Source: Clarkia xantiana subsp. parviflora | Lineage: Eukaryota > Streptophyta > Magnoliopsida > Myrtales > Onagraceae | Direction: 5' to 3' | NCBI GenBank assembly: GCA_036873135.1 | Contig: JAPTYO010000002.1 | Span: forward strand, 49,160,204-49,224,203 | DNA length: 64,000 bases | Shown: one piece after another, positions 36,103 to 49,084 of the stretch | Numbering within the stretch: position 1 is the first letter of the stretch | Layout of the letters: each line of letters starts with the position of its first letter | The notes under the pieces: generated by a model | What the model saw: only the letters and a program-made list of their open reading frames with translations | What the model was told of the DNA's origin: nothing | Database searches by the model: none | Translations under genes and position numbers: made by a program

Positions 36103-39100
36103 GATTCAGAAGAGGTTCAGTGTGATGTTTTTAAGGATCTGCAGCTCTCTGTGCATGCACTAGCTGAAGTACACTCTTTTTCTACTATGAACTATGAAGA
36201 TGGTGGGTTCTGTAGGCACACGCAGGCTCCACATATTAGTAGACTCAGGTTCTACACACAACTTCATTAATTCCAATTCAGTGGTCAAGCTGGGGTGTAC
36301 CTTGGTGGATGTAACTGCTATGAATGTTAGTATTGCTAATGGAAGTAAGTTGCCCTGTACTCAAATGTGTTCTGGATTCCAGTGGATGATGCAAAGAAAT
36401 TGGTTCACAGCAGATGTGTTAGCTATTCCATTAGACAATTATGATATGGTATTGGGAGTTCAATTGCTAATGACTTTAGATGATATTGTCTGGAATTTCA
36501 AGAAGCTTACAATGCAGTTTAAGGTCAATGGCAAATTGGTGGAGCTTAAGGGCACTGAGCACAATGATTTTGCACTTTGCTCTGTTGAAAAGATGGCTGA
36601 GCTGTTACAAAAGCCTAGTCAGATTGCTTCTACTCAGCTCTTGTAGCATCCATATAGCTGGAACTGAGTCTGCCCAATTATATACTTCAAATGTAGTAAA
36701 TTGTATCCAGAATGACAACCACATCACATAATTACTAGATGAGTTTGATGATCTTTTCCAGGTGCCAACTTTTCTTCCTCCTTCAAGGAGTTTTGATCAC
36801 CAAATTACTCTCAAGGAAGGAGTCTCTGCTATTAATCAAAAGCCATACAGATACCCAACAGCTCAAAAAGATATTATTGAAAATATGACTAAAGAGTTAT
36901 TGGATGCTGGAGTTATTAAAGCTAGCAAAAGCCCATTTGCTTCTCCCGTGGTGTTAGTAAAGAAGAAAGATGGCTCATGGAGGATATGTATCGATTTTAC
37001 AGTCAAGAATAAGTTTCCTATACCACTGGTAGAAGAGCTGTTGGATGAGCTTCATGGAGCCTTCCTTTTCAGCAAAATTGATCTCAGATCTGGGTATCAC
37101 CTGATAAGAATGTGGCCAGAGGACACTTACAAGACTTCTTTTAGGACTCATCAGGGTCATTTTGAGTTTTTGGTGATGCCATTTGGTCTCACAAATGCTC
37201 CAGCAACATTTCAGGCTTTAATGAAGTATGTGTTCCAACCATTACTCGGGAAGTGTGTTTTGGTTTTCTTTGATGATATCCTCGTCTATAGCAGGTCTAT
37301 GGAAGATCATTGTCGCCATCTTAGGGAGGTACTACTCCTTTTGAGGCAGCATAACTTGTTTGCTAAGATGTCCAAGTGTGCCTTTGGGGGTCTTGCTGTT
37401 GAATACTTGGGGCATGTGATTTCTAGGGAGGGAGCTTCTACTGACCCTGCAAAAATTGAATCAATCAAGGTTTGGCCAACTCCAACAAATGTTAAAGAGT
37501 TAAGAGGGTTTCTGGGCCTCACTGGATACTATAGAAGGTTTATACGTGGATATGGGGAGTTGGCTTAGCCACTGACTGAACTCTTAAGGAAAGATGGGTT
37601 CAAATAGTCATAAGCAGCTCAGCAAGCCTTTGAGAAGCTACGTTTAGCCTTGATTCATGCTCCAGTTCTGGCCCTTCCTGATTTCACTAAGGTCTTTGTG
37701 GTAGAAACTGATGCTTCCTCTAAAGGCATTGGAGATGTTTTAATGCAGGAGCACCACCCTTTGGCTTATATCAGTAAAGCCTTGTCTCCAAAACACCAAA
37801 CTCTGTCAGTTTATGAGAAAGAGCTCCTAGCCTTAATCTTTGCTGTCAAACATTGGCACTACTATCTAATAGTGTCTCATTTTGTTATCAAGACAGATCA
37901 GAAGAGTTTGAAGCATTTGATGGAGAAAACCATCACAACTCCTCTCCAGCACACCTGGCTCTCCAAATTGATGGGGTATGACTATGAGATTGTCTACAAG
38001 AAGGGAAGAGATAATGTGGTTGCTGATGCACTTTCAAGAGTTCAAGGAGCTGAAGTTTTGGCCATTGCAGTCTCAGCAGTGGACCCTGCCTTAATGTCCA
38101 GGATTCAAGATAGTTGGGCAACTAATACTGATGTTCAGCATCTGCTATCTCTCCTTATTGGAGGAACTATGCTTCCTAACTATAGCTGAGATGGATCCCT
38201 CCTTAAGAGGAAAGGGAAGCTGGTCATTGGTAAGGATGATTGCTTAGGGACTGAGTAAGATTTGTCATTCTTCTGCAATGTCCTCAGGCATCCATACTAC
38301 ATTACAGAGGCTCAAGGATCTTTGCTATTAGAGAGGCCAGTCTAAACATGTGAGGCAATTCATAAGAGTTTGCCACATTTGCCAGAGAAATAAAAATGAA
38401 AATATTGCAGCTCCAGGACTCCTCAATCCTTTACCAATTCCAAAGGATGTCTTCACAGACATATCTATGGATTTCATTGGTGGATTACCCAAGTCTAAAG
38501 GGAAGGATACTATTTTGGTTGTAGTGGATAGACTCACCAAATATGCTCATTTCTTGGCACTCAGTCATCCTTTTACTGCAGCTCAAGTAGCCCAATTGTT
38601 AATGGATTATGTTTTCAAGCTGCATGGCTGTCCTTCCACCATAGTGTCAGATCGAGATGCTATTTTCCTAAGCTCTTTTGGAAGGAATTTTTCAGGCTGC
38701 AAGGAGTTTCTCTCCATATGTCATCTGCATACCATCCGCAAACTGATGGTCAGACTGAGGTAGTGAATAGATGCCTTGAAGGCTATTTGAGATGTATGAG
38801 CTTTGAGAAGCCTACTTCTTGGGTTTCATAGCTATATTTGGTTGAGTGGTTGTACAATACAAGCTATCACTCTTCTTTGGGAATGACACTCTTCCAGGCA
38901 CTCTATGGAACAGCTCCTCCCTTATATGTCCCATACATTGATCATGACACCAGAGATTAGTATGTGGATGAGCTTATGCAAACCAGGGAAGCAACACTGC
39001 AGATGCTGAGACACCATCTTTTGAGGGCCCAGAATAGGATGAAGCAGCAAGCATATAAGCATCGATCTGAGAGGAGTTTCAATGTGGGAGACTGGGTCTA

Positions 39101-39624
39101 TTTGAAGCTCCATCCCTACAGACAGACTACTGTGAGAGGTAGTTCAAGCCACTCTAAGCTATCACCTAAGTACTATGGCCCATTCTTGATTCTGGAACAC
39201 TTTGGGCAAGTAGCTTATCGTCTGGACCTTCCCAGTGATGCCCTCATTCACCCCACATTCCATGTCTCTTTACTAAAGGAAGTCAGAGGACCTATTCAGT
39301 TTATAACCCCTTTACCCGATGTATCTCCTCAAGATGCTCGTTTTCATTGCATTCCAGCTGCAATTTTGGAGAGGAAACTGAGTAAGAGAGGCAAGCGTGC
39401 TGCAACTAAAGTCTTAATTCATTCGCAAGGATTTTCAGTCACGAATGCTACATGGGAATTCCTCGATGACATTACAGCTCGTTTTCCTGATTTCGTTCCT
39501 TAGTTGGTAGTGGAGACGAGGTGATGTGATTTTGGGCATGTCGGGGAAGTCTGCATTTAGCAGGGCGGTACCGATGCTAAATCACCATCACCTTGTGGGC
39601 AAGGTTGTTAAAGGAGGGAGTATT

Positions 39625-39819
39625 TGATACGTGCCTACAAGTTTAAGGGTCCAATTCATCTTTTAAAAAGTGTAAGGACTTATTTGTATTTTCAATAAGT
39701 CTGGCCGTTGGCCTTGTAATAGACTTTCAAACACCTTTATATGGCAGGAACTTGTGGAATGTTAGTTAGGCAAGATTTGAGTTGACTTTTCCAATTGATT
39801 TTCTTCTCAATCCATATCA
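39625..39819 (+). repeat. TE3 3' LTR
   Basis: 195 bp, preceded by a purine tract and followed by the CACAA duplication. Confidence 0.95.
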
Positions 39820-39824
39820 CACAA

Positions 39825-40110
39825 TTTGGCATCTACTTGGTGATTCAAAAGGTTCGGCCGAACCTATAGAGAAATAGGGAGAGGGGATTTCTTTTCTGAC
39901 ATCTAAAGGGAGAGAGTGACCAATCCCAAGAAATCCCTAATACCTCCTATTTATAATAGGAGGTGAGCAAAACTCACTTAGGGCTTTAGCATATTTCGGC
40001 CGAACCAATAGTCAATATTGGCCGGCCCTTTTGGGCCACGCATGGCCCATGGTGATTTCAGTCTGACCCGAAATCACTTATATGCCATACCCCAAATTAG
40101 ACTTAGCATG
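39825..40110 (-). repeat. continuation of the LTR interrupted by TE3
   Basis: Sequence resumes from 33560 after TE3 is removed. Contains GGTTCGGCCGAACC and a TATTTATAATAGG box-like stretch. The outer boundary near 40110 is not defined. Confidence 0.4.
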
Positions 40111-41097
40111 TTAGACTTATATTAATGGGCTCCTATTACGGCAGCCCATTTACTCCAAATGCGAACAGGGTGGCCAGAGATATTGGTGTCGGTAATGGTA
40201 AAGTTTTCAGGAAGCTTATTATGAGCTTTGCGGATGTAGAAAAAGTAACAGTTGCTGAAGAATTGCTCGATTATGTGATTCTTGTGTTCTACTTATCGAA
40301 TTGTTGGAGTTCTTGTTCGTTAATTGAGCTCAATTCTATAGAATCTAGGCCTTGAAAAATTTACGTAGTAGAAATTGAGAGGAGATTCAAAAAAATATGT
40401 TCAAAGTAACATAAAAATTAAGAATAAGAGGAAGAATATTTGAGAAAGAAAGAAGACGAGAAAGAGTTTAATGATATTGCTGAGAGAAGTTGTAAGGAGA
40501 AAGTGAAAGAAAAAAATTGATGTGACAATGAGCCTTATTTTCTGTGACTGCATTATTATTATTATATATATAATATAATATAATATAATATAATATAAAT
40601 AGATAGATAGATTTCCAAAATTTAGTGGTTAAATTGGTATTTACTTTTCAGCTAAATTCGGAAGAAAAAAACTATATATATGGATATTTGTTTTAATGGG
40701 CCTTTTTGGAGGGAGCCCTACTACTAGCTTCTGTTATGGATAATTGGATAATATGGTTGGGCTGGATGGAATATTAATAGTTCCGTCTCTTCTTCTTCCC
40801 GACAAAGTCACCTGCGCTTCTGTATGTTTATTTGAGAGCGAACAACGAGATATTGGTTGCATATTACAATTATCAGGTAGGTTTGGGTCCTCCCATATCA
40901 TTAATCAAACTGCTAGTTTTAATTCGCAGCTGATGATTCAAGCAAGCCGCGATCAGGGAGTTTTTCCGATTTGTAACAGCCGCCTCCTCAACATCTGTTA
41001 ATATATACACACAAGAAATTAGCCCGCCGGAGCTGAAGTAGCTTCTGCTGCCGCTGCTGCTGCTTGTTGAGGAGTTGGACCTCAGCATTAGCAGAAA
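40111..41097. other. upstream region and 5' leader of CENP-O
   Basis: Short frames without recognised products, and an (ATATA) run at 40560-40600. The last ~100 bases, rich in GCTGCTGCC, are probably the 5' UTR of the next gene, ending at its ATG at 41098. Confidence 0.45.
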
Positions 41098-44094
41098 ATG
41101 GTAAGTTTGTTTTGATGCTGCTGCTGAGTGTATGTACTGTGTTTCTGTGCCGCTGCCTTATTATTATTATTATTTATTCCAAAAAGTTACATTTTTTACA
41201 TATTATTATTATTACATTTAGATGGATGCATCTTGCAGGCAGATAGTTTGTTGAATGTATTCCGAGTCTTGTTTCTAGATAGAAGGAAGTAAGCCAGTTT
41301 TGTTTGCTCAAAAGTCTTACATTAATACATTACATACTCCTGTGCTTCTGCTATTTTATTGGAGAATCCATAGATGATGTTTGCTTGCAGTGCTAATTAA
41401 TTCATTCTCTCAGTGAACCAACTATGTTTCTTTTATTGCTATGATTAGTTTAACCATGTGTATCTGCTCAACAGAATTTTCTGCCAGACGAAGATCTTAG
41501 CTTGGAGACAACTCGAGCCAGATGTAACGTGTCAAATTCAATGAGTTACTTGTTCTGCCTGCCTTATTTTATTGGAGATTCACTCTTTTCTCCTTTTCAG
41601 TTTCAGATGTTCTTAAGAGGCATTCAGAGTTATCTGAACGCCTTTCGAGGTATTCATTCAAGTTTTAAATTGGTTTCTTTTTCTCACAATCTGTCTGGTC
41701 ATTATGCTTAAACGTTGATTCTTTGATGTAGAGATTCTGACAAAAACGTTTTTGAGAGGCTACAAAAAGAATTTGATGCTGCACGTGCATCTCAAACTCA
41801 AGGTGTCCTCTGATGATGATACATCCTTTTTTTTGTTGCTAATATAATCCTATGAACTTAGTAGGAAATTTGGCCAAAAAAAACTTGGTAGGAATTGGGA
41901 TGCAAATATTCTCTTCCAGTCCTCCCCTTGACCACCTTGTTGCTATTCCCTTTCTTCTTTAAACATTTTGGAAACCCTACCACCCACAAATTTGTGCCAC
42001 AGTGCGTTGTTGCATCGATTATGTTCATAGCAATGTTTTTCATTGCACAATAAAAACAATTAAATCACTTATGAAAAGGGACTGGCTCCACATTTTGTGA
42101 TTTCAATTGTTCCTTACTGCTTAATAAATGCAGAGATTCTTCTGGATGGTGAGCAGTGGAATGATGGCCTCCTAGCAACTATAAGAGAGAGGGTATTGCT
42201 AGCATAGTATTTCCTTTTTAATAAGTTATTTTTTTTTTAATTGAGAAAACACACACTTATTTGTAGCTTTAGATGAAGATGGTTCTGTTAGCAATCAAAT
42301 GTTCTTTTCTGGGTTCCGTTTCATGATTCATTTTGTAAACTAAATTTCCATACATTGTTTCTATAGCTTGATCTGATTGTACTTAATCTTAGGTTCATAT
42401 GGAGGCAGATAGAAAGTCCGTGCAAATTGATGCAAACCTTTCCCCAGTGGATGATTTACAGGAAAAGATTACGTATAAAGTTGGAAACAAGGTGCAATAT
42501 AACTGCTTACTCTCCATTTTGGACTTGGATGAATCTCTAGCATCATTCTTAAAGTCAGATTTGATTAGAAAGCTCACTAATTTAATGTGTATAAGGCCCT
42601 TTGAGTGAATTACATGAAGAATTTGTCTCTGCTGTTGGATACATAAACTTCTTTCCATGCATTCAAATTACTGGGTTAAAATAGCAAGGGGTTTGTTTTG
42701 AACAGGTGATTTGTTGTTTGGAAGGTGCCAGAATTGGAATCCAGTACGAGACCTTTTTTGCAGGTATTACTTTTGCCTCATATTTACCATCTACCTTGTG
42801 GAGAATGTGTGTCCATTCAATGTCTCTTAGGGTGGCTATTATGCACATCTCTTAGGTAGAACCAACTAATGTTTTTTTTTTTTAATGATGATTAACAACA
42901 TAAACTTCGCCATTTAAAAACCCAAAGAAAAAAATGAGACCTCAATATCTTGTGATTTGAAACTCATTATCCCTAAAAGTAAAAGGTGTCTTGTTGGTTT
43001 CTCATTTTCTTATTGCAACTCGGCAAAAGTAGAGACAAACGTTGTATCCATCCCGCATGAAAGACACCCATAGCCTTGTTGGTGGCGAACATGCCTGATT
43101 TCTAAGTACTATATACCAGTTGGCAGTAATAAACCAGTTGCATCTGCAGGAGAGCCTTGCGAAATATACCATGTTGTGCTGGAGAGCAAATCATTTCTTG
43201 AAAAGATGAATGTGATTGAACATACAATTCCTTTCTTTTTGCCAATCCGAGAAGCGGAAAATGATCTTCTTTATTCGAATTCTAAGGTAAGACATGAGTT
43301 GCAGTGGTAGTGTTTCCATGAGAAGAAGAAGATAGAACAGACTTCATTTCACTTGACTAATACTTAAGCTGGTTTTATTTTCAGAAATTCATAGAGTATG
43401 TGGGAGACCTTATGCAGGCTTATGTGGATAGGAGAGAACAGGTATATGATGTGCAAGTGTAGTGTTGGATGAGGAAGCCGAGAGATGGGAAAATAATGGT
43501 AATAAGAGGGGTATTGTGCAGGTTCGGCTTATTAAGGAGCTGTACGGAAACCAGATTGGAGAGCTGTATCACAGTCTTGCATACAACATGGTTGAGTTTG
43601 TACTGGATGATGTTGACTGGTTGGTGTTTGTGTGGGGGGATGATATTGATGAATGCATGGGATGATGATGTATTAATTGTTGTGTGTTTGGTTGCAGCAA
43701 GATAACAGTGACACTCAGGTATGGAGACCTGATATGTGTACTTCCAAGTCGAGTGAGAGTCATGGCATGGCCAATCCATAAAGCTACCACTACAGGGAAA
43801 TATTATCTCGTTCCTAGTGGTAGAAAAGTAAGTGGAGGTCACCCTAATCCAGTTCGTCTCTCATATGCGGAGGAGGCTCTACGGAGCATGAGCTTGCCAG
43901 AAGGTGGGTAATTTTTATTTGTTTTGAGAATTTAAGTCCTAGCCTAGAGTGGAAGAATATTTCTTAAGATGAGCATGAAAGAGTCTGAAGAATATCATCT
44001 ATTTTGTTACACAGCTTATGCAGAAGTTGTGTTGAACCTACCGCAAGCTCTGAACCAAATATCACAGCAGCAGCAGCAAAGGAATCCCTCCTAA
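41098..44094 (+). CDS. CENP-O: centromere protein O (CENP-O/Mcm21) homologue
   Basis: CENP-O belongs to the inner-kinetochore COMA/CCAN assembly. Exons: 41098-41100 (ATG only), 41475-41523, 41601-41649, 41732-41802, 42134-42192, 42393-42491, 42706-42763, 43150-43286, 43385-43441, 43522-43619, 43698-43903 and 44015-44094. They join at GT-AG sites into an uninterrupted 321-codon frame ending TAA. Recognised conserved blocks: RARFSDVLKRHSELSERLSRD, DGEQWNDGLLATIRER, KITYKVGNKVICCLEG, FLEKMNVIEHTIPFFLP, VDRREQVRLIKELYGNQIGE, and RLSYAEEALRSMSLPEAYAE. The start is the odd point: the only Met in phase is the last codon of its exon, directly before GTAAG, with a TAG 12 bases upstream in frame. Length agrees with plant homologues of about 310-320 residues. 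The stop is 434 bp from the convergent KAKU4-like gene. Confidence 0.85.
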
Positions 44095-44528
44095 TCAGCC
44101 CTCATTTTTATTATGAAACACTAAATCATTAGAAGGGTGGGTGGGAGGCGCAGATGAGTTGATTTGCAAAATCTAGAGACATCATATAATTATGCCTGTA
44201 TGTCTTGTGGTACAGCTAGCTAGCTGATTGACGGCCTGGTCTTACAGTCAGTTTTTTCTTTACATCACAATAGATCATGCTAATAAATATAACAAGAGCA
44301 AAATGACATTCCAAATTGGTCCGGTTAAGCTACTAGCCTAAATCCCCATGAAATGGAATAATAATGTCTGAACAAAGCATTAATACATATTAGCAGAGAA
44401 ACAAACCTAAAGACGACTACTAAAAATTCAAAAAAGATAAGTGAACAGTGACTGACTAGACACACCATACATATAAAAAACAAACATACAAACAGATACA
44501 CTCAACTCACTCCCTTATGAAACACAGA
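44095..44528. other. shared 3' region between convergent genes
   Basis: Holds both 3' UTRs. An AATAAA at 44282-44287 could serve CENP-O. Nothing else seen. Confidence 0.5.
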
Positions 44529-47500
44529 TCACTTGCTACTGCGAGCCCGAGTCTGTCCCCGGGTTGTCCTCTTTACATAGCGAACGACTCTCTTTGGACG
44601 TTTCGGTGTTGTGGCAGCAGCATCTTGCGATTCCTCATATTGCTTACTCCAACTATCCTGTGACAAACCACCACCACCTTCATTCTCCTCATTCCCATCC
44701 GAAACTTGTACAGACAAGTCTTCCACTGCTGCTGGTGTGCTCACTCTTCTTTCTCCTTCTTCCATATCCTTTGCGGGTTTCAAACTGCAACCATACATAT
44801 ATAAGCACCGCATTTTCATAACATCTCTCTCAAAACAAGAACGAAGAAGAATAGATATTCATTCACACCTTGAACTTGAATGTGGATTACCATCGGCAGA
44901 TGTAGCAGCCGGACCCCCATCATCTGTAAACAAATCTTCTTTTGACATTGAGCACACACCATCACTCACCCTTGAATCTACACCTATTATTATCATTAAA
45001 TCAACTAAATCAATCCCCGCCCTAGTCTCAATCAAGCTGCAACCTCCATTTAAACTACACTACCCCTCCCCAACAGATGGAATGAATGAAAACATGTACA
45101 TGCTATATACTCTACTGACCAGGTATTATGTTGCCATTTTGTTGGTTACTATTCCCAGGGTTCCCAGAGGCCTCTAGTGGACCTAGATAAAACAAATTAG
45201 TCAGTCACTACAACATCGGCATTATTATTATTATTATGATTTAAAAAACACCAAAAAGATCTTCAGTTGTAGCTTCCAGTATTCTATACTAAATTTTTTA
45301 CTCATCGTGAAATTGTATAGCTTGTGAAAAAAATTCTTATTTACACATCATTAGGCCAGTATCCAAAACTTTCAAACATTAGAACTGCATAACTAAAATC
45401 TGTACCGTCTTGATATGCACGGATCATATTGTCTTCCAGATCCTACACAATAGAGCATAAGCCTCGTTATACTAAGAAAGTCAATATACATTCTCCTATA
45501 TATATGCGCCTGTAGACCATACAACAAATCATACAGATATCAAAGTAAAGAAACTGATTTTACTGAAAATTTCACATCTGATGATGAGTGTTTGTGTCCA
45601 TGATAAACAGAAATTCAAGTTCACATCCAGTCAGAAGAAAGACTAAGTACCTGATCTTTTTCGGATGTTAAAATAGGAGGATCAACTATGGGTGTCCCAT
45701 TTTCCTTCCTGCCACTATGCATGGTTGTTGCTGATAGTGCAGCAATGCAAAAAACCAACAACGACAGATTACAGGTTGCATAAGGTAGCCCAAACAAACA
45801 TTTTCAGAATATTAAAGAAACTTCCGGAAAATAGTAGCACCAGAAGCCTTACGGGCAACATCCACTGCCTCCGTTTGAGGAGATGCATCATTCAAATTAG
45901 TAGAGGCATGAGCCTTATCTCCTAGGCAGGCTTCTAAGTCATTGGCTGTAAAAGAATTGAAACTGTTCTTCTGTTGCAAAGATGAGCCAGACCAGTCAAT
46001 TTTGGCTGCAGACGAAGATTTAAGCTTGGATTTGGACAAATCGAATTTTGTCGATGGAGTTCTTAGCATCTCTTCTGTTGCCTTAGATCGAACTCTTCGT
46101 ATCTCCTCTGAAATATTCCAAGATCCAGACATAGCTGTATCTCTTTTTACCTGGAATGCAATTTCATCAAAATCAAAGGCTGTTGCAAATTCCAATTTGG
46201 GAATGAATCATACCACTACATAAAAGTATACAGAATCATGCATGCATGCATAACTGTAGAAGAGAACGAAAACGTGATGAGCATAAGCAGATATTTAGGA
46301 TTTTCGAGATTCAAAGAAGTATTTGCAAAGGCAAGGCCACATAAAGAATAACGGAGGAACGGACGATTTCAAACCTTTGGATATAATAAGTAACTATCAC
46401 CAGCTGAAACATCTTCCATGAAAAGTGGAGCTTTATTTGGTGTCGTGGTTCTTAAAGCTGCATCAATTAAACACGGAGACGCCCATGGGGGACGTTCTTT
46501 CATGTATGATCTGGCCACATCCACTGGCGAGCTCACTTCACCTTCGGCGGCCTGAGCATTAAATTGCTTTTAGATGAGCAACAAAATTATTCATGGATAA
46601 GATGATGAATTTGGCGATAAAAATGAATAGGAGAAACACTAACGTCCTGAGACATATTAGGATCCACACCCCCAACGGCATACTCCATTTCTTCCTCATG
46701 ACTCGAACCCTTCTTATTCTTCAACCATTTTCTTGCCTCCATTAGAGCTGCATTTAAGAGATCGGGCATGTCTACACCCAATATCATACAACAAGACATC
46801 AGGAAACCAAACAAGCGCATTATCATATCCCAGGATCTAGAAAGATCGTAGAAAAGGAATACCTGTATTCAGTCCTTTGTTTGGTACCTCGCTTGGACCA
46901 ACACCTCCTGCTTGTATATGGACAGGATCCTCCACTACTCTAGATCTAATAATACTTATAAACTTGATGCACTCCTCCCTGTTCAGAATCAACTGTTAAT
47001 CAGGGTTCTATAATCAAAATGTAATTAAATTGAGACATATAAAAAGCATTTGAGCCTCTCAGGATGCTCTTATCCAAGGCCATGTACTATTTACTATTAT
47101 AAAAGTATCATTCTTTCAAGAGTTCTCTTCTATTCCTGGAAGACAGACACATAATTACAATGTCGAAACCTTGTATAAGAAAATCTTGAGAAGCAAAAGT
47201 GCTGTGGCAGGTTTTAACTGATGATTCATAGCACTGGGAAAGGTTTTTACATTCTATTCTTCATAATCGCAAAGAGACTGCCAAGAATTTTCACAAACTC
47301 ATGCATATTTCAAATGCATGTTAGATTGCAGATCGAGACGATAAAGAAGAGCTGCGTCAACTGGAGGAAGCATAATTCGTTAATTACCAAGAGAAGCTCT
47401 CCTGCAAAATTAGCTGTTCAATGAGAAGCTTGTTCTCTTGGTTCTCCAATCTCACTGCGGGCGCCTTTCTTGTACCGCTGCCATCATTCTACTTGTGGTA

Positions 47501-48335
47501 ATAGAAAAGCAAGAGTCATTTCTCGATATAGATATCAAGATGCGAAATAGAATTATAACAGGTTTCAAGTTAAAGCACATGCAATCATTTCAGCATGAAA
47601 ATACGGTAGATGAAGCCACTGATGTGCTTTACAAAGTCGTACCAACCTTAGTCAATTCGTCAACCCCCAGTGAATAGTTGATGATATCGTCGGTCTCCTC
47701 GTCAAATTCATCATCTGCAGATTTGGTGAAGTTAAAATGATACAACTTTTAACCACGGGGAAAGAACTTTATTGTTGGTTGTTGAAATAAGTGAGTTTCA
47801 AAAAGCTCGGGCCGGACTGAGATTGATGCAAGACGGACGAGTTCCAGAGGTAATGATTATATAACACCCCGGCAGGAGGCTAAACGTACTAACATAATAG
47901 ATTAGATGTGCGGTAAAAGCCCTATGTAGCTGCTGTTATCCAAAAAAAAGGAAGAATCAAACACCAAGACGGAGCTTCCACTTTCAAGGAAACATGTTCT
48001 GCTATCAAATTTCATCTTCAAATCTTGCATCCTTCCTCTACTTACCTAACAACTCAAAAATATATATGTAAATACACCAAAATGAAAAATAACGCACCGG
48101 AGCCTGAATACGATGAAGAGGAAGATGAAGATTCGGGCCCCAAGACAGAAGAGATGAACTTTCCAGCCGTAGAGGCAATGACTTTGGTGGGGGAAAATAT
48201 GAACTTGGAGACCCAATTAGGGTTTTGGGGGCGTGGAGCAGCGTCAAGGTGACGTTCGTAGGGAGTGGCGACGCGGGCAAGCCGTCGGGGACGGAGGATT
48301 TTGCCGCCAGATCCGGCTCGTGATCTAGACGCCAT
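44529..48335 (-). CDS. KAKU4: KAKU4-like nuclear envelope protein
   Basis: KAKU4 is a plant nuclear-lamina component that binds CRWN proteins and shapes nuclei; it is distantly related to nucleoporin NUP1/NUP136. Twelve exons (minus strand: 48098-48335, 47647-47714, 47388-47488, 46863-46978, 46644-46771, 46375-46551, 45853-46150, 45651-45730, 45406-45442, 45120-45182, 44869-44923, 44529-44784) splice into a 538-codon frame with all phases consistent. Marks: N-terminal GGKILRPRRLARVATPYERH and WVSKFIFSPTKVIASTAGKF, a serine run, LLIEQLILQESF, REECIKFISIIRSRVVEDP-type block (across exons 3-4), MEARKWLKNKK, SSPVDVARSYMKERPPWASP, GSWNISEEIRRVRSKATEEM, and a basic C-terminus KRPKRVVRYVKRTTRGQTRA suited to nuclear import or chromatin contact. 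Slightly shorter than the Arabidopsis protein as I remember it. Exons 8-11 are short and least certain. Confidence 0.75.
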
Positions 48336-48809
48336 TCTCGGTGCAGAGAGAGAGACGTTGGGAGATTTTTGGCGTCTGAGAGAGAAGAGGGGATCCCCGA
48401 AGGTGAAGAGATAGCAGAGCGGTTAAATTTGAGAGAACGGAAAGCAAATGAAAATTGACAAACAGTCGGAAGAAAATTGACGACGTCAAATCTCTGGTCC
48501 TTCCTTTCTGCTCTATACTGTTTTCTTTATCTAATCTTAAATATTTAATTATATATATATATTTGTTCTTGGAAAAAAAAAATTATATATATTTGTTAAC
48601 ATTAGATTAGATAACAACGCGAGTTTAGATCGGAGGGGTAGGATGGTAATGGGTCAAAATCCACGGTTTAAATTCATATTTATATCTGCATTGCGTACTT
48701 TTTATGTAATTTATATCCGACTCATATCCACTTAAAATTTTGTGGATTACTCATATTCACACTGCGACACAATACAGTTACCTGCATCGCACCGTATTGT
48801 GTCGACGAA
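48336..48809. other. upstream region of the KAKU4-like gene
   Basis: Should contain its promoter and 5' UTR (minus strand). AT-rich between 48540 and 48620. No other gene seen. Confidence 0.5.
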
Positions 48810-49080
48810 ATTAGTGGTGGTTGTCCGGAGTAGGGGTGGTGGTCGGCCGAAGTAGGGTGGTGGACGGTCGGAGTCGTGGTGGTGATCGCCGGAGTCGGTG
48901 TGGTGGTCACCAGTTTCGTGTGGTGGTCGCCAGAGTTGGGCGGTGGCCAGCCAGAATCGCCGTGGTGGTCGTCAGAGTTGGGTGGTGGTCGCCCGAATTG
49001 GGTGGTGGCCGCCGGAGTTGGGTGGTGGTCGCCGGATTCATGGTGGTTGTCGGAGTTGGGCAGAGTTCGGTCGTAGTCGT
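48810..49080. repeat. GGTGGTCG-rich minisatellite
   Basis: About ten imperfect units of 24-27 bp built on GAGTTGGGTGGTGGTCGCC. Every frame stays open across it, which explains several overlapping apparent ORFs that I reject as genes. Confidence 0.85.
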
Positions 49081-49084
49081 TGAT

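Larger units (their letters stand above)
33854..39503 (+). pseudogene. TE3 gag-pol, broken
   Basis: Starts at ATG 33854 with a TAG already at 33899-33901, then further stops and frameshifts (for example near 34255, 34466, 36645, 37566, 38187 and 38763). Recognisable parts in order: gag; zinc knuckle CFWCPEKYTPEHKC (about 34880-34920); aspartic protease VDSGSTHNF (about 36240); reverse transcriptase with MPFGLTNAPATFQ and FFDDILVY (about 37265); RNase H start VVETDASSKGIG (37690); integrase with a CHICQRNK zinc finger and DFIGGLPKSKGKD (38480); and a chromodomain-like C-terminus ATWEFLDDITARFPDF ending at 39503. A MITE sits between gag and protease. The protein cannot be made as one polyprotein. 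Confidence 0.9.
33561..39819 (+). mobile_element. TE3: decayed chromovirus-type Ty3/gypsy element
   Basis: 195-bp LTRs (33561-33755 and 39625-39819) begin TGATA and end CATATCA. They are flanked by a perfect duplication CACAA (33556-33560 and 39820-39824). A primer site TGGTATCAGAGC starts four bases after the left LTR and a purine tract AAAGGAGGGAG precedes the right LTR. The LTRs differ at 8 of 195 positions by my count, so this insertion is clearly older than TE1 and TE2. The element is 6259 bp including a 1.1-kb MITE. Gene order gag-PR-RT-RH-IN with a C-terminal chromodomain-like tail places it among chromoviruses; the short LTR suggests a Reina-like clade (inference). Confidence 0.93.

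Noticed and set aside
40125..40355. 76-codon frame upstream of CENP-O
   Set aside because: No known domain, and no splice path into the CENP-O frame was found.
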